The notes: a model not told the origin generated them from the letters alone. DNA of 63,232 nucleotides from CAMLDH01 sp966250375 (GCA_966250375.1 CBINHE010000012.1:1-63232), one strand, 5' to 3'; numbered from the stretch's first letter, positions 27,764 through 36,366 are shown. Made by a program: numbers and translations.

Positions 27764-28960
27764 TCACAATGTACAAGTCCGAAATCCGACAAAAATATCG
27801 TCACGTTCAGGCTTGAAAAAATTGCGGTATTTGAGGTAGCGCATTCGTGCACTGGTTGCAAACGACGCACCGCGCAGCACCTGATGGGTCATGAACCATG
27901 GGGCGGAATATTCTCGATAAGCATCCGAGGAAAACCCTTGGTACGGCTCAAACGGCGAACAAGTCCACTCCCACAGATCGCCCCAGCGAAAAGCGGGATG
28001 CCTCGACAATGCGGCAAACTCCCATTCCGATTCCGTCTGCAGACGCCGCCCGGCCCACGCACAATACGCTTGCGCCTCGTACAAACTGACATGGCGCACC
28101 GGTTCGTTGGCTGGCAGCGCCATGGTTTTCCCAAATCGTTCGCAACGCCAGTGCTTGCCGTCGCGCTCCCAATAACGCGGTGCGGAACGCTCTTGCCGCA
28201 TCAACCAGACCCGTCCGGCCATCGTCCAGAATTGCGGGTTTTGGTATCCGCCGTCGGCAATGAATTCGCCGTACTGCGCATTCGACACCAGCGTTGAGTC
28301 CATCGTGAATGACGGAACATAACACGGATGCGCCCATTTTTCGTTGTCGAATACGAAGCCGGTACCGGCGGCGCTACCGAGTTCAATCGTGCCGCCCGGA
28401 AAACGGATTTCCCCTTGCGCCCAGCCGGGAATCGGGTGCTGTGCAAGTTGCAGCGGCATCGTGGCGCCGAGGGTTTGCAAGGTATAGGCAAATGCCTCAC
28501 CGTGCATGTCTTCATGCGCCAGCGCCAAACGATATGGATACAGCGCTTGATCGTCGTTGGGTACCCTGCTCAACTTGTCGAGTGCACGATCAAGGACTTC
28601 ATGGCAGTACGTCTTGAGCGCCCCAGCCTTGGGCAAGCCAAGTGTCCAGCGCGCGCCATGCGGCACCATGTTGGAATTGAACCAGTCATCACCTTTGGTC
28701 AACAACGGGACGCGTTGCGCCGCGCCCGGATCACTCGATTGCGCATCGCGCAAAATGAACCATTCCGCGAACCAGGCGATGTGCCCCAACTCCCACAGCG
28801 GCGGATTGACGATCGCAAGCAGCGGTACTTTTTCAGATGCGTCCAGTCCTGCTGCAGCAAAACAGTCGAACAGCGCCAACGTATAATCCCGAGCATCTTG
28901 CAAGGCATCTGCAAGTTGACCTGGTGCAGCGTCTCGAAAAGAAAAATTAGTCGACCTCAT
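27764..28960 (-). CDS. senA: Selenoneine synthase SenA (EgtB-like iron enzyme)
   Basis: 398 aa from ATG 28960. The N-terminal DinB-like four-helix domain has WELGHIAWFAEWFILRD and LALAHEDMHGEAFAY, supplying the three-His iron site (H and HxxxHxE). The C-terminal FGE/sulfatase-modifying domain has WAGRRLQTESEWEFAAL, the block GDLWEWTCSPFEPYQGF and LRGASFATSARMRYLKYRNF. In the known pathway SenA joins hercynine to a selenosugar oxidatively, leading to selenoneine. Calling it SenA, not EgtB, rests on its position head-to-head with senB and next to selD, and on divergence from the separate egtB at 38350. An ergothioneine-type EgtB is the alternative. Confidence 0.85.
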   Translation of the reverse strand: MRSTNFSFRDAAPGQLADALQDARDYTLALFDCFAAAGLDASEKVPLLAIVNPPLWELGHIAWFAEWFILRDAQSSDPGAAQRVPLLTKGDDWFNSNMVPHGARWTLGLPKAGALKTYCHEVLDRALDKLSRVPNDDQALYPYRLALAHEDMHGEAFAYTLQTLGATMPLQLAQHPIPGWAQGEIRFPGGTIELGSAAGTGFVFDNEKWAHPCYVPSFTMDSTLVSNAQYGEFIADGGYQNPQFWTMAGRVWLMRQERSAPRYWERDGKHWRCERFGKTMALPANEPVRHVSLYEAQAYCAWAGRRLQTESEWEFAALSRHPAFRWGDLWEWTCSPFEPYQGFSSDAYREYSAPWFMTHQVLRGASFATSARMRYLKYRNFFKPERDDIFVGFRTCTL

Positions 28961-28986
28961 CGCATGGCACAATTTAAAAAAGACGT

Positions 28987-29976
28987 ATGGGAGAAGCTTC
29001 CTTGAGCAAACCGCATATTGTCATTATCAGTCCGGCACTGGCAAAAGCCAATAACGGCAACTGGCAAACGGCAAACCGCTGGGCACGATTTCTACGCGAA
29101 CACTATCGCGTGACGTTTGCGCCAGCAACAGGGACTTCACTCACAAATATCACAGCGGACGCGATCATTGCGCTTCACGCGTGCCGCTCGGCGGCGGCAA
29201 TTGCCGCATTTGCTGCGGCCCATCCGTCTCGTCCATCCATCCTGGTACTGACCGGCACCGATTTATATCGTGACATTCGCATCAATGACTTCGCCAAACA
29301 CTCGCTGCAATTGGCAACGCATCTGGTCGTGTTGCAAGAGGCGGGCCTACAAGAACTACATCCGCCGCTGCAAAGCAAAACGACGGTAATCTACCAATCC
29401 GCACCGCCGCTCAAACCTGCTCCCTACAAATTCGGTGCACGCCATTTTGATGCCACAATGATTGGGCATTTTCGCGAAGAGAAAGATCCGGCAACGTTCA
29501 TGCGCGCGGCCAAATTGCTGACATTGCCGCAAATCAGGTTGACCCATATCGGGGCCGCGCTCGATCCGATGCTCGGTGCAGAAGCCGAAGCAACGCAACG
29601 CGAACAAGCGCGTTATCGCTGGCTCGGCAACGTACCCCACGCGAAAACACGTCAGCTTCTGAAACGCAGTCAATTGATGGTGATCACATCGCGCATAGAG
29701 GGCGGCGCCAATGTCATCATCGAAGCCATCACCAGCGGTGTGCCGGTATTGGCAAGCGACATAACCGGCAATCGCGGCATGCTGGGGCCCCACTACGCCG
29801 GATATTTCCCGGTTGGCGATAGGCACGCATTGGCACGCATGATCGATCGCGCGGCGACCGATTCTTCGTTCTACGCGCAGTTGCAATCGCAATGCGCGAC
29901 CCGCGCACCACTCTTTTCGCCGGAGCGCGAAAGAATGGCGGTGTTGGAGTTGGTGGATAATCTCGTCAATCAATAG
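28987..29976 (+). CDS. senB: Selenosugar synthase SenB (glycosyltransferase)
   Basis: 329 aa, GT4-like glycosyltransferase. LSKPHIVIISPALAKANNGN, NWQTANRWARFLRE, ILVLTGTDLYRDIR and the donor-site block SRIEGGANVIIEAITSGVPV match the small selenium-linked glycosyltransferase family found beside selD. SenB makes a C1-selenosugar from selenophosphate and a UDP-sugar such as UDP-GlcNAc. ATG 28987 is given; TTG 29002 has a better GGGAG site (28989-28993). Only 26 bases separate it from the divergent senA start. Its TAG stop (29974-29976) is formed by the TA edge of an inserted element that separates it from selD. Confidence 0.88.
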   Translation: MGEASLSKPHIVIISPALAKANNGNWQTANRWARFLREHYRVTFAPATGTSLTNITADAIIALHACRSAAAIAAFAAAHPSRPSILVLTGTDLYRDIRINDFAKHSLQLATHLVVLQEAGLQELHPPLQSKTTVIYQSAPPLKPAPYKFGARHFDATMIGHFREEKDPATFMRAAKLLTLPQIRLTHIGAALDPMLGAEAEATQREQARYRWLGNVPHAKTRQLLKRSQLMVITSRIEGGANVIIEAITSGVPVLASDITGNRGMLGPHYAGYFPVGDRHALARMIDRAATDSSFYAQLQSQCATRAPLFSPERERMAVLELVDNLVNQ

Positions 29977-30145
29977 AGCGGTTTGCGTGCCAGTGTAAGT
30001 GTTCTGCCGCATTGCTCGAAGGCGATTGCAGCGTTGCCGATGCTCGACAGGGAACCACCCTGTCTGTGCTCGGCGCCTTGCACTCACCTTCGAGCAACAT
30101 GGCAGACCGCTTCGCTACCCTCACACTGACACGCAAACCGCTCTA
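29974..30145. mobile_element. MITE-like element, family A copy 2, between senB and selD
   Basis: 172 bp, TA at both edges (29974-29975 and 30144-30145). Ends match in 20 of 21 positions: left begins GAGCGGTTTGCGTGCCAGTG (29976), right ends ACACGCAAACCGCTC (30129-30143). An inner pair, CTGCCGCATTGCTCGAAGG near 30006 and CCTTCGAGCAACATGGCAG near 30090, lets almost the whole element fold into a long hairpin. The left TA creates the senB stop codon. In RNA it would put a stable stem between senB and selD and may change their relative expression. Confidence 0.78.
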
Positions 30146-30195
30146 ATCCCGGAATTCCGGCATCATCGAAATCACATTCAACTGGACAACGAACC

Positions 30196-31254
30196 ATGAA
30201 CGCTCCTACCGACCTGAATATCAAGCTGACCTCCTTTTCTCATGGCGGTGGCTGCGGCTGCAAGATCGCGCCCGGCATCCTGTCGGAAATCCTGAAAAAA
30301 TCCAGCGGCTTCCCGGTACCGAAGGAATTGATGGTCGGCATCGAGACCGCGGACGATGCCGCAGTCTACAAACTCAATGACGAGCAGGCGTTAATCGCCA
30401 CCACCGATTTCTTCATGCCAATCGTCGACGACCCGTACGACTTCGGCCGCATTGCAGCGACCAATGCGATTTCGGATGTTTATGCAATGGGCGGCACGCC
30501 GATCATGGCATTGGCATTGGTCGGCATGCCGATCGACAAGTTACCGGTTGACGTCATCGGCAAAATCATTCAGGGCGGCGAATCGATTTGCGCGGAAGCT
30601 GGCATCCCGATTACCGGCGGCCACACTATCGACTCGGTTGAGCCGATTTACGGCTTGGTTGTGCTAGGCTTGGTGCATCCGTCGAAAGTCAAACGCAATG
30701 CCGATGCCAAGGCCGGGGATAAACTGATTTTGGGCAAGCCCCTAGGTGTGGGCATCTTGTCTGCCGCACTGAAAAAGAACGTGCTCGATGCTGCTGGCTA
30801 CGCGGCGATGATCGAAAACACGATCAAGCTCAACAAGCCGGGCAAGGCTTTATCCGACTTGGCTGGCGTACATGCGTTGACCGACGTGACCGGCTTTGGT
30901 TTGCTGGGACATTTGCTGGAATTGGCACGCGGCGCAGGACTAAGCGCCAAATTGGATATGTCGCAAATTCCACTACTGCCCAATGTGCAGGAATTGGCGG
31001 AGAGTGGTTGTGTCACCGGTGCATCCGGCCGCAACTGGGCCGGCTATGGCGACGACGTCGAACTGGGGGATGCCATTTCACCGGTACAGCAAATGCTGCT
31101 GACCGATCCGCAAACCTCCGGTGGGCTGCTGGTATCGTGCGATGCAAGCGCAGTTGACGAAGTGCTTGCGCTATTCCAGCGCGAAGGATTCGCGCACGCA
31201 GCGGTCATCGGTGAAATGATCGCTGGTCCAGCCAGAATTCAAGTGGGCGCATGA
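30196..31254 (+). CDS. selD: Selenide, water dikinase SelD (SenC of the selenoneine cluster)
   Basis: 352 aa. SHGGGCGCKIAPG holds the catalytic Cys20 and Lys23 (Cys17/Lys20 of the E. coli enzyme); TTDFFMPIVDDPYDFGRIAATNAISDVYAMGG, read in part, is the metal/ATP region, and GHTIDSVEPIYGL and LTDPQTSGGLLV complete the family. It makes selenophosphate from selenide and ATP in the cytoplasm, the selenium donor for SenB. No selA/selB or tRNA-Sec gene is in the window, so at least this copy appears dedicated to, or shared with, selenoneine synthesis. Confidence 0.95.
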   Translation: MNAPTDLNIKLTSFSHGGGCGCKIAPGILSEILKKSSGFPVPKELMVGIETADDAAVYKLNDEQALIATTDFFMPIVDDPYDFGRIAATNAISDVYAMGGTPIMALALVGMPIDKLPVDVIGKIIQGGESICAEAGIPITGGHTIDSVEPIYGLVVLGLVHPSKVKRNADAKAGDKLILGKPLGVGILSAALKKNVLDAAGYAAMIENTIKLNKPGKALSDLAGVHALTDVTGFGLLGHLLELARGAGLSAKLDMSQIPLLPNVQELAESGCVTGASGRNWAGYGDDVELGDAISPVQQMLLTDPQTSGGLLVSCDASAVDEVLALFQREGFAHAAVIGEMIAGPARIQVGA

Positions 31255-31282
31255 TACTTTGGCGCAAAATGCGCATCATTCC

Positions 31283-31312
31283 TTGACAAACATGGGTCGC
31301 TTCTCGTAGAGT
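31283..31312 (+). promoter_or_regulatory. Likely sigma-70 promoter of the leuA leader
   Basis: TTGACA (31283-31288) is a perfect -35 box; TAGAGT (31307-31312) at 18 bases is a reasonable -10. Transcription would start at about 31318-31320, right at the ATG of the first leader peptide. Confidence 0.6.
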
Positions 31313-31318
31313 CGGCCC

Positions 31319-31414
31319 ATGTTCTCCGCAAAATCCATTTCCCTCGTTCTACCGCACATCGCCAGCGTCCTGCTATCGATGCTGCTGCCGCTACTGCTAC
31401 TACAAGCGCGCTGA
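31319..31414 (+). CDS. leuL: Leucine-rich leader peptide 1 of leuA
   Basis: 31 codons ending at TGA 31412-31414; 10 of 31 residues are leucine, concentrated at the end (MLLPLLLLQAR). Leu-rich peptides before leu biosynthetic genes mediate attenuation: low charged tRNA-Leu stalls the ribosome. The predicted transcription start falls on its ATG, so it may be translated without a leader. No ribosome site is visible upstream. The symbol is by role only. Confidence 0.6.
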   Translation: MFSAKSISLVLPHIASVLLSMLLPLLLLQAR

Positions 31415-31494
31415 TTCTTCCCCTCCCGGTTCGTTGTTTTTCCCTGGTGCAACTCAGCCAGCAAGCACACAGAAATTTCAAAAAGTTCGCGACC

Positions 31495-31611
31495 ATGCAT
31501 TTCAAGTCGATACTCGTAACGCTTATCAGTGGTGATGTCATCGCCGTGATGATCTTTGCGCGTGCGCTTCTGCTACTGCCGCTACCGATCGGTTGCCTGG
31601 CCTTGCGTTAA
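31495..31611 (+). CDS. Leucine/isoleucine/valine-rich leader peptide 2 of leuA
   Basis: 38 codons from ATG 31495 to TAA 31609-31611; nine leucines including a run LLLLPLP, plus eight Ile/Val. The stop codon lies inside the left half of the downstream hairpin (31591-31632), the classical position for an attenuation control peptide. It ends 63 bases before the leuA start. It could be the real regulatory peptide with peptide 1 as a second sensor, or a chance frame. Confidence 0.6.
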   Translation: MHFKSILVTLISGDVIAVMIFARALLLLPLPIGCLALR

Positions 31612-31632
31612 GTGGCAGTCAGGCAGCCTTTT
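31591..31632 (+). terminator. Putative attenuator hairpin of leuA
   Basis: GGTTGCCTG (31591-31599) pairs with CAGGCAGCC (31620-31628), with one G-U pair, followed by TTTT. It overlaps the end of leader peptide 2 and precedes the leuA ribosome site, so it fits an attenuator terminator. The T run is short, so efficiency is uncertain. Confidence 0.55.
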
Positions 31633-31674
31633 CGCCACATCCGATTTCCCAATAATTCAAGCAAAGGATTCACC

Positions 31675-33375
31675 ATGATGTTGTCGAACCCGGCTGCGAA
31701 ATATCGCGCCTTTCCCCCCGTCCAATTAACCAGCCGCACGTGGCCGGATAAAATCATTTCCAAGCCGCCGATCTGGATGAGCACCGATCTGCGCGATGGC
31801 AACCAAGCCTTGATCGAGCCGATGAGCCCGGAAAAGAAACTGCGCTTTTTCGAGATGCTGATTCAAATCGGCTTGAAAGAAATCGAAGTAGGCTTTCCTT
31901 CCGCATCGCAGGCCGATTTCGATTTTGTGCGCAAGCTGATTGAAGAAAACCGCATCCCAGACGATGTGACCATCATCGTGTTGACACAATCGCGCGATGA
32001 GTTGATCCGCCGCACGGTCGAATCGGTACTGGGTGCCAAACGCGCAATCATCCATCTCTACAATTCGATCGCACCCGCGTTCCGGCGCATCGTCTTCGGC
32101 ATGTCGCGCGAAGAGATCAAGGCGATTGCCGTCAATGGCACGCGGCTGGTAAAGGAATTGACCGATGCCCATCCTGAAACCGACTGGGGTTTCGAGTACT
32201 CGCCGGAATCGTTCAGCATGACGGAACTGGATTTTTCCAAGAACGTCTGCGATGCCGTATCCGCCATATGGGAACCCACGCCGTACAAAAGGATGATCTT
32301 CAATCTGCCGTCCACCGTCGAATGCAGCACGCCGAACGTCTATGCCGATCAAATCGAATGGATGCACGGCAAACTGGCGCGGCGCGATTCGATCATCCTC
32401 TCCGTGCATCCGCATAACGATCGCGGCACAGCGGTCGCATCGGCGGAACTGGCGATAATGGCAGGCGCCGATCGCGTCGAAGGCTGCCTGTTCGGCAATG
32501 GCGAACGCACCGGCAACGTCGATCTGGTGACCCTGGCATTGAACCTGTACACGCAAGGCGTGCATCCCGGCCTGGATTTTTCGGATATCGATGAAGTCCG
32601 AAAATGCGTTGAAGAATGCAACCAGTTACCGGTGCATCCGCGTCATCCGTATGTCGGTGATCTGGTATTTACCGCATTTTCCGGATCGCACCAGGATGCG
32701 ATTAAAAAAGGCTTTGCCAAACAACAGAAGGATGCAATCTGGGAAGTGCCGTATCTGCCGATTGATCCGGCCGATCTGGGCCGCAGCTATGACGCGGTGA
32801 TTCGCGTCAACAGCCAGTCCGGCAAAGGCGGCATGGCATATTTGCTGGAACAGGAATATGGACTGTCATTGCCGCGCCGCTTGCAAATCGAGTTCAGCCG
32901 CGCGGTCCAGTCGGCAGCAGATCAGAGCGGCAAGGAAGTCGCGGCCAGCGACATTTATGCCATCTTCAAGCGCGAATATCTGGACCTGCATGCGCCGTAT
33001 GCGTACCGCGAACACCGCATGACGGAAAACACGGCGCTGTCCGAACCGGTGCAGGTCGAGATCGACATCGACCACAACGGCGCGTCAACGACGCTGTGCG
33101 GCGGCGGCAATGGTCCGATTGACGCGTTCGTGCAGGCGCTTGGGTTGGACATCAAGCTGATGGATTATCACGAACATGCAATCGGCGCCGGTGCCAATGC
33201 ACAGGCGGCCTGCTATGTCGAACTGCGCTTGAACAACGGCCCGACCCGGTTCGGCGTGGGAATCGACGGCAATATCGTCACGGCCTCGTTCAAGGCGGTG
33301 ATGAGTGCGCTGAATCGGCATCTGGCTGAAGCGCGGCACGGCAGTACAGCGGAAGCGTTGGCGGCGTCGGAATAA
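31675..33375 (+). CDS. leuA: 2-isopropylmalate synthase
   Basis: 566 aa from ATG 31675, which has AAAGGA six bases upstream; a GTG frame from 31612 lies inside the attenuator. STDLRDGNQALIEPM is the substrate motif, SVHPHNDRGTAVASAELAIMAGADRVEG (in part) supplies the HxH metal ligands and GNGERTGNVDLVTLALNLY the catalytic helix; a C-terminal LeuA allosteric domain (from about residue 440) should bind leucine. It condenses acetyl-CoA with 2-oxoisovalerate, the first step of leucine synthesis. The long form is usual in Burkholderiales. Regulation by the upstream leader is inferred. Confidence 0.95.
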   Translation: MMLSNPAAKYRAFPPVQLTSRTWPDKIISKPPIWMSTDLRDGNQALIEPMSPEKKLRFFEMLIQIGLKEIEVGFPSASQADFDFVRKLIEENRIPDDVTIIVLTQSRDELIRRTVESVLGAKRAIIHLYNSIAPAFRRIVFGMSREEIKAIAVNGTRLVKELTDAHPETDWGFEYSPESFSMTELDFSKNVCDAVSAIWEPTPYKRMIFNLPSTVECSTPNVYADQIEWMHGKLARRDSIILSVHPHNDRGTAVASAELAIMAGADRVEGCLFGNGERTGNVDLVTLALNLYTQGVHPGLDFSDIDEVRKCVEECNQLPVHPRHPYVGDLVFTAFSGSHQDAIKKGFAKQQKDAIWEVPYLPIDPADLGRSYDAVIRVNSQSGKGGMAYLLEQEYGLSLPRRLQIEFSRAVQSAADQSGKEVAASDIYAIFKREYLDLHAPYAYREHRMTENTALSEPVQVEIDIDHNGASTTLCGGGNGPIDAFVQALGLDIKLMDYHEHAIGAGANAQAACYVELRLNNGPTRFGVGIDGNIVTASFKAVMSALNRHLAEARHGSTAEALAASE

Positions 33376-33435
33376 CAAGCGAGGGGCGGTATTTCCATCC
33401 TGTGGATTTGGTAATGAGCAGATTGGAAATCCGGC

Positions 33436-33572
33436 CCACACATCGACAGCGTTTCAGTCGGCGGGAATAGGTGCTCACGATGCTCGGGCAGCGAACCTTC
33501 CAGCGCCTCAATCAGGTCGGGGACGGTGAGCCGATTGAAAAAGAAAAATGCGCGCTGGCAGTGGCGTAACGT
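33436..33572 (-). pseudogene. IS4-type transposase N-terminal fragment
   Basis: Read on the minus strand, one frame gives FFFFNRLTVPDLIEALEGSL and PEHREHLFPPTETLSM, which resembles the start of IS4-family transposases. The frame has no start and the rest of the gene is absent. It lies just after leuA and before a TA-flanked element. Family assignment is from memory of the motif. Confidence 0.5.
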
Positions 33573-33655
33573 TGAACGCGATCTTGTTGAGATAAGACAG
33601 AACGACTACTATGCATGAGGGCTGGCTCTCCGGTGGGCGCGATGGTTTGGCGACT

Positions 33656-33905
33656 TACACAGAAGTCAGAAATTAAGGTGACGATAGTGTGATGTGCACT
33701 CCTTCCCCTTCAAGGGGGCGTAGCAGGAAACTCGGATCGCATGCGATCCGCCTGCGGAGCGGATTGCGCTTGCATGCGCAATCCTCTTGGTTGGGATGGG
33801 GATGGGTTTTACACGGCGGATTTACCCCATCCCCACCCTAGCCCTCCCCTTGAAAGGGAGGGAATACGTAGGCTCTCCGTCGCCTAAGTTGCTGATTTCT
33901 GTGTA
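33656..33905. mobile_element. MITE-like element, family B copy 1
   Basis: 250 bp with TA at 33656-33657 and 33904-33905. Ends: CACAGAAGTCAGAAATTAAG (33658) and the complement of CACAGAAATCAGCAACTTAG (ending 33903), imperfect over about 27 bases. Inside are a C/T-rich arm CCTTCCCCTTCAAGG mirrored by CCCCTTGAAAGGGAGGG, the perfect palindrome GGATCGCATGCGATCC (33734-33749) and a second palindrome at 33761-33784. A second, truncated copy starts at 63135. The flanks 33573-33655 and 33906-34059 hold nothing I can name. Confidence 0.75.
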
Positions 33906-34059
33906 AGCGGACCATCAGGCCTGCCTGTTTTCCCTCAATAATTCAGCCACTTGTCGCCTAAATAAGTGCTATTCAGAACTGACCCCATTTTCGTTTCCCA
34001 TGTTGTCACAACGGGCTTGCCAGGATCGCCTGCGATAAAGCGTTTTCCCAGCAGCGCGT

Positions 34060-36366
34060 TCACGCAACTTCGTTTTTCGGTACGTCGCTACAAGCAGCGA
34101 GACTGGCAGCGCTCTGGAAATCGTCCGCCCAGCGTGCGACATCGTGCTCGGTCACGATGGCAGTCAGGCGCGCAGTGCGGTAGGCGCGTTCATCCGCCCC
34201 CATCGACAGGGCTTGGTGCAGCGTAGCGATCATGGAACGTGCATCGTAGGGATTGGCCAGCAGGGCGCCGTGCAGGTCAACGGCGGCACCGGCGAACTCG
34301 GACAGGATCAGTACCCCGTTCTTTCCGACGGCCTTCTTGGTGGCGATAAATTCCTTGGCTACGAGGTTGAGGCCGTCGCGCAGCGGTGTGATCCATGCGA
34401 TATCACATGCGGCATAGTGGGCAATCACCTCGTCGAACGGCAGTGAGCGGTAGAAGTAGCGCACCGGTACCCACTCTAGAGTCGAGAAGCGTCCATTGAT
34501 ACGTCCGACGATGCGGTCGACTTCGACGCGCAGACTCTCGTAGATTTCCATGCCAGGTGCTGCCGGCGTGATGATGTTGATCAAGGTGACGCAGCCGAGG
34601 TACTCCGGATGTTCCTCGAGCAGGCGTTCGAACGCCTCGAGTTTTTCGAGCGAGCCCTTGACGTAGTCGAGGCGCTCGATCGATATCACCCCCGTCACCC
34701 CGCCGAGGTAGTCGATAATACTCTCGGTCTTGCTCACTACGTCCGGTGTCGTCGCTAATTGCTCGATCAGGCTGACATCGGTACCGACCGGATGCGCGCC
34801 CAAGCCGATACGGCGCCCGCCGACTTCGATCACCGTCGTCATGGTATCGACGCCGAGCGCGCAGCCATAGGTCAGGAAGCGCGGCGCACAGGCCACGCTG
34901 CCGAGGACTTCAAGCGGCGCAAACGAACGTGCTGCGTCGACGAAGTTCTCGACGTAGCGGGGGATGTGAAAGCCCACGTAGTCGCACTGCAGCAAGCTGC
35001 CGATGATGTCGCGGCGCCACGGGAGGATATTGAAAATGTCGCTTGAGGGGAAAGCTGTGTGATGGAAAAACGCGATGCGCAGGTCCGGGCGCAACGGTCG
35101 CAGGAAGGCCGGCACCATCCACAGGTTGTAGTCATGAATCCAGACTAGCGCGCCCTCCGCCGCCTCGCGGGCAGTCTGCTCGGCAAACAACCGGTTCACT
35201 TCGAGAAACCTCTCCCAGTGTGCCTGTTTGAATTCGGCCTTATCCGGGAAGGAAAAGATGATCGGCCAGAAAGCTTCCTTGGAAAACTTCTTGTAGAACT
35301 GGTCGACATCGTCGGCCGTCAGCGCGATGCGCGCGGCATGAAGCCGGGGATAGCGCCCCCCATCAACCGTTACGCGGCTGACAAAGCCGTCAGGCGCGCG
35401 GCTTTTCTGTTGCGACCATGCCACCCATGCGCCCTTGCGCTCTCCTGCAAAGCACCTGAGCAAGGTCGGAATAATCCCATTCGGACTTTTTGGATTGTGC
35501 TGCCGGGTTACGCCATCTTCCACTACCTCGTCGAAGGGCAAGCGGTGGTACACCATGACCAGATCGGCATCGCCGCGCTGGTCGATCTTGACCTGCGCCG
35601 CCGCACTCGATTCGACCAAGGTGCCATGATGCGCCAGGCCCTGCAGGATGCCGCCGCATCCTTCCGCGCGCGCAATGTAGACGCGCCCGGACTTGCGAAC
35701 CCGCTCTATCAGGGCCGGCTCGGCGCCGCCCACGACGATACCCCGGAAACCGGCTTGCATCATCGACAGGTCGTTCAAGGTGTCGCCGGCCACGACGATG
35801 TCGGCAGGGTTGATTCCCTCGACGGCGGCCAAGCCGAGCAGGGCAGCCCCCTTGCCTACACCGCGCGGTAACACATCCAGGTAGCGGTTGGCCGAGAACA
35901 GCAGGTCACAGTCGAGCGCATCGACGGCAGCTCGCAGAGCCGGTGTAATGCCGCCTTCGTTGACGAAAAAGGAACAGCGGCGCTCTTGTGGCACGCTTTG
36001 GCGCTGAAGAGGAAAGTCGGACAGCGCACGCAGCACGGCCTGCGATCCAGGCCAACGCGCGGCGATGTCGTGCTGCAACGGTTCAACTGGACTCAAGTCG
36101 CCATGCACGATGGTTGCGCCGACATCGGCAATGATGTAACGAGGCAAGGGAATTGTCGGGTCACTCAGCAACGGCATGATCGACTCGAGACTTCGTCCTG
36201 TAACGAAGATGATCGCGGCGCCCGCGAGGTCGCCGCTGAACAGGTCACGGATGCGGCGCCGAGCTTCGCTGGTGCCGGCCAGCAGCGTTCCGTCGAGATC
36301 GGTGGCCAGTATCAGTTTGCTCGGGTCAGGCGGGGTACTCCATCGGCTTGGCTTTACAACGTTCAT
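34060..36366 (-). CDS. ggpPS: Glucosylglycerol-phosphate phosphatase/synthase fusion (GgpPS)
   Basis: 768 aa in two domains. Residues about 17-260 are a HAD-IIB phosphatase (ATDLDGTLLAGTSEARRR with Asp23/Asp25; VAGDTLNDLSMM). Residues about 270-755 are a GT20 glycosyltransferase: VWIHDYNLWMVPAFLRPLRP, the block IERLDYVKGSLEKLEAFERL and WITPLRDGLNLVAKEF. The block NIITPAAPGMEIYESLRVEV and GRINGRFSTLEWVPV resemble GgpS more than OtsA. It would make glucosylglycerol phosphate from ADP-glucose and glycerol 3-phosphate and dephosphorylate it to the osmolyte. The phosphatase-first order matches the known GgpPS fusion. A trehalose-phosphate synthase/phosphatase is the alternative. Confidence 0.78.
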   Translation of the reverse strand: MNVVKPSRWSTPPDPSKLILATDLDGTLLAGTSEARRRIRDLFSGDLAGAAIIFVTGRSLESIMPLLSDPTIPLPRYIIADVGATIVHGDLSPVEPLQHDIAARWPGSQAVLRALSDFPLQRQSVPQERRCSFFVNEGGITPALRAAVDALDCDLLFSANRYLDVLPRGVGKGAALLGLAAVEGINPADIVVAGDTLNDLSMMQAGFRGIVVGGAEPALIERVRKSGRVYIARAEGCGGILQGLAHHGTLVESSAAAQVKIDQRGDADLVMVYHRLPFDEVVEDGVTRQHNPKSPNGIIPTLLRCFAGERKGAWVAWSQQKSRAPDGFVSRVTVDGGRYPRLHAARIALTADDVDQFYKKFSKEAFWPIIFSFPDKAEFKQAHWERFLEVNRLFAEQTAREAAEGALVWIHDYNLWMVPAFLRPLRPDLRIAFFHHTAFPSSDIFNILPWRRDIIGSLLQCDYVGFHIPRYVENFVDAARSFAPLEVLGSVACAPRFLTYGCALGVDTMTTVIEVGGRRIGLGAHPVGTDVSLIEQLATTPDVVSKTESIIDYLGGVTGVISIERLDYVKGSLEKLEAFERLLEEHPEYLGCVTLINIITPAAPGMEIYESLRVEVDRIVGRINGRFSTLEWVPVRYFYRSLPFDEVIAHYAACDIAWITPLRDGLNLVAKEFIATKKAVGKNGVLILSEFAGAAVDLHGALLANPYDARSMIATLHQALSMGADERAYRTARLTAIVTEHDVARWADDFQSAASLAACSDVPKNEVA

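Noticed and set aside
27634..27816. 60-codon frame with a fair ribosome site downstream of senA
   Set aside because: It overlaps the senA 3' end, has no recognisable sequence character and no support beyond the ribosome site.
29356..32565. Long minus-strand frames opposite senB (29356-30087) and leuA (31726-32565)
   Set aside because: Both oppose genes with strong family motifs and have no homology I recognise.
34060..36366. Trehalose-6-phosphate synthase/phosphatase (OtsAB) label
   Set aside because: The fold is shared, but the blocks around KGSLEKLEAFE and GRINGRFSTLEWVPV and the phosphatase-first order fit GgpPS better; trehalose synthesis remains the stated alternative.
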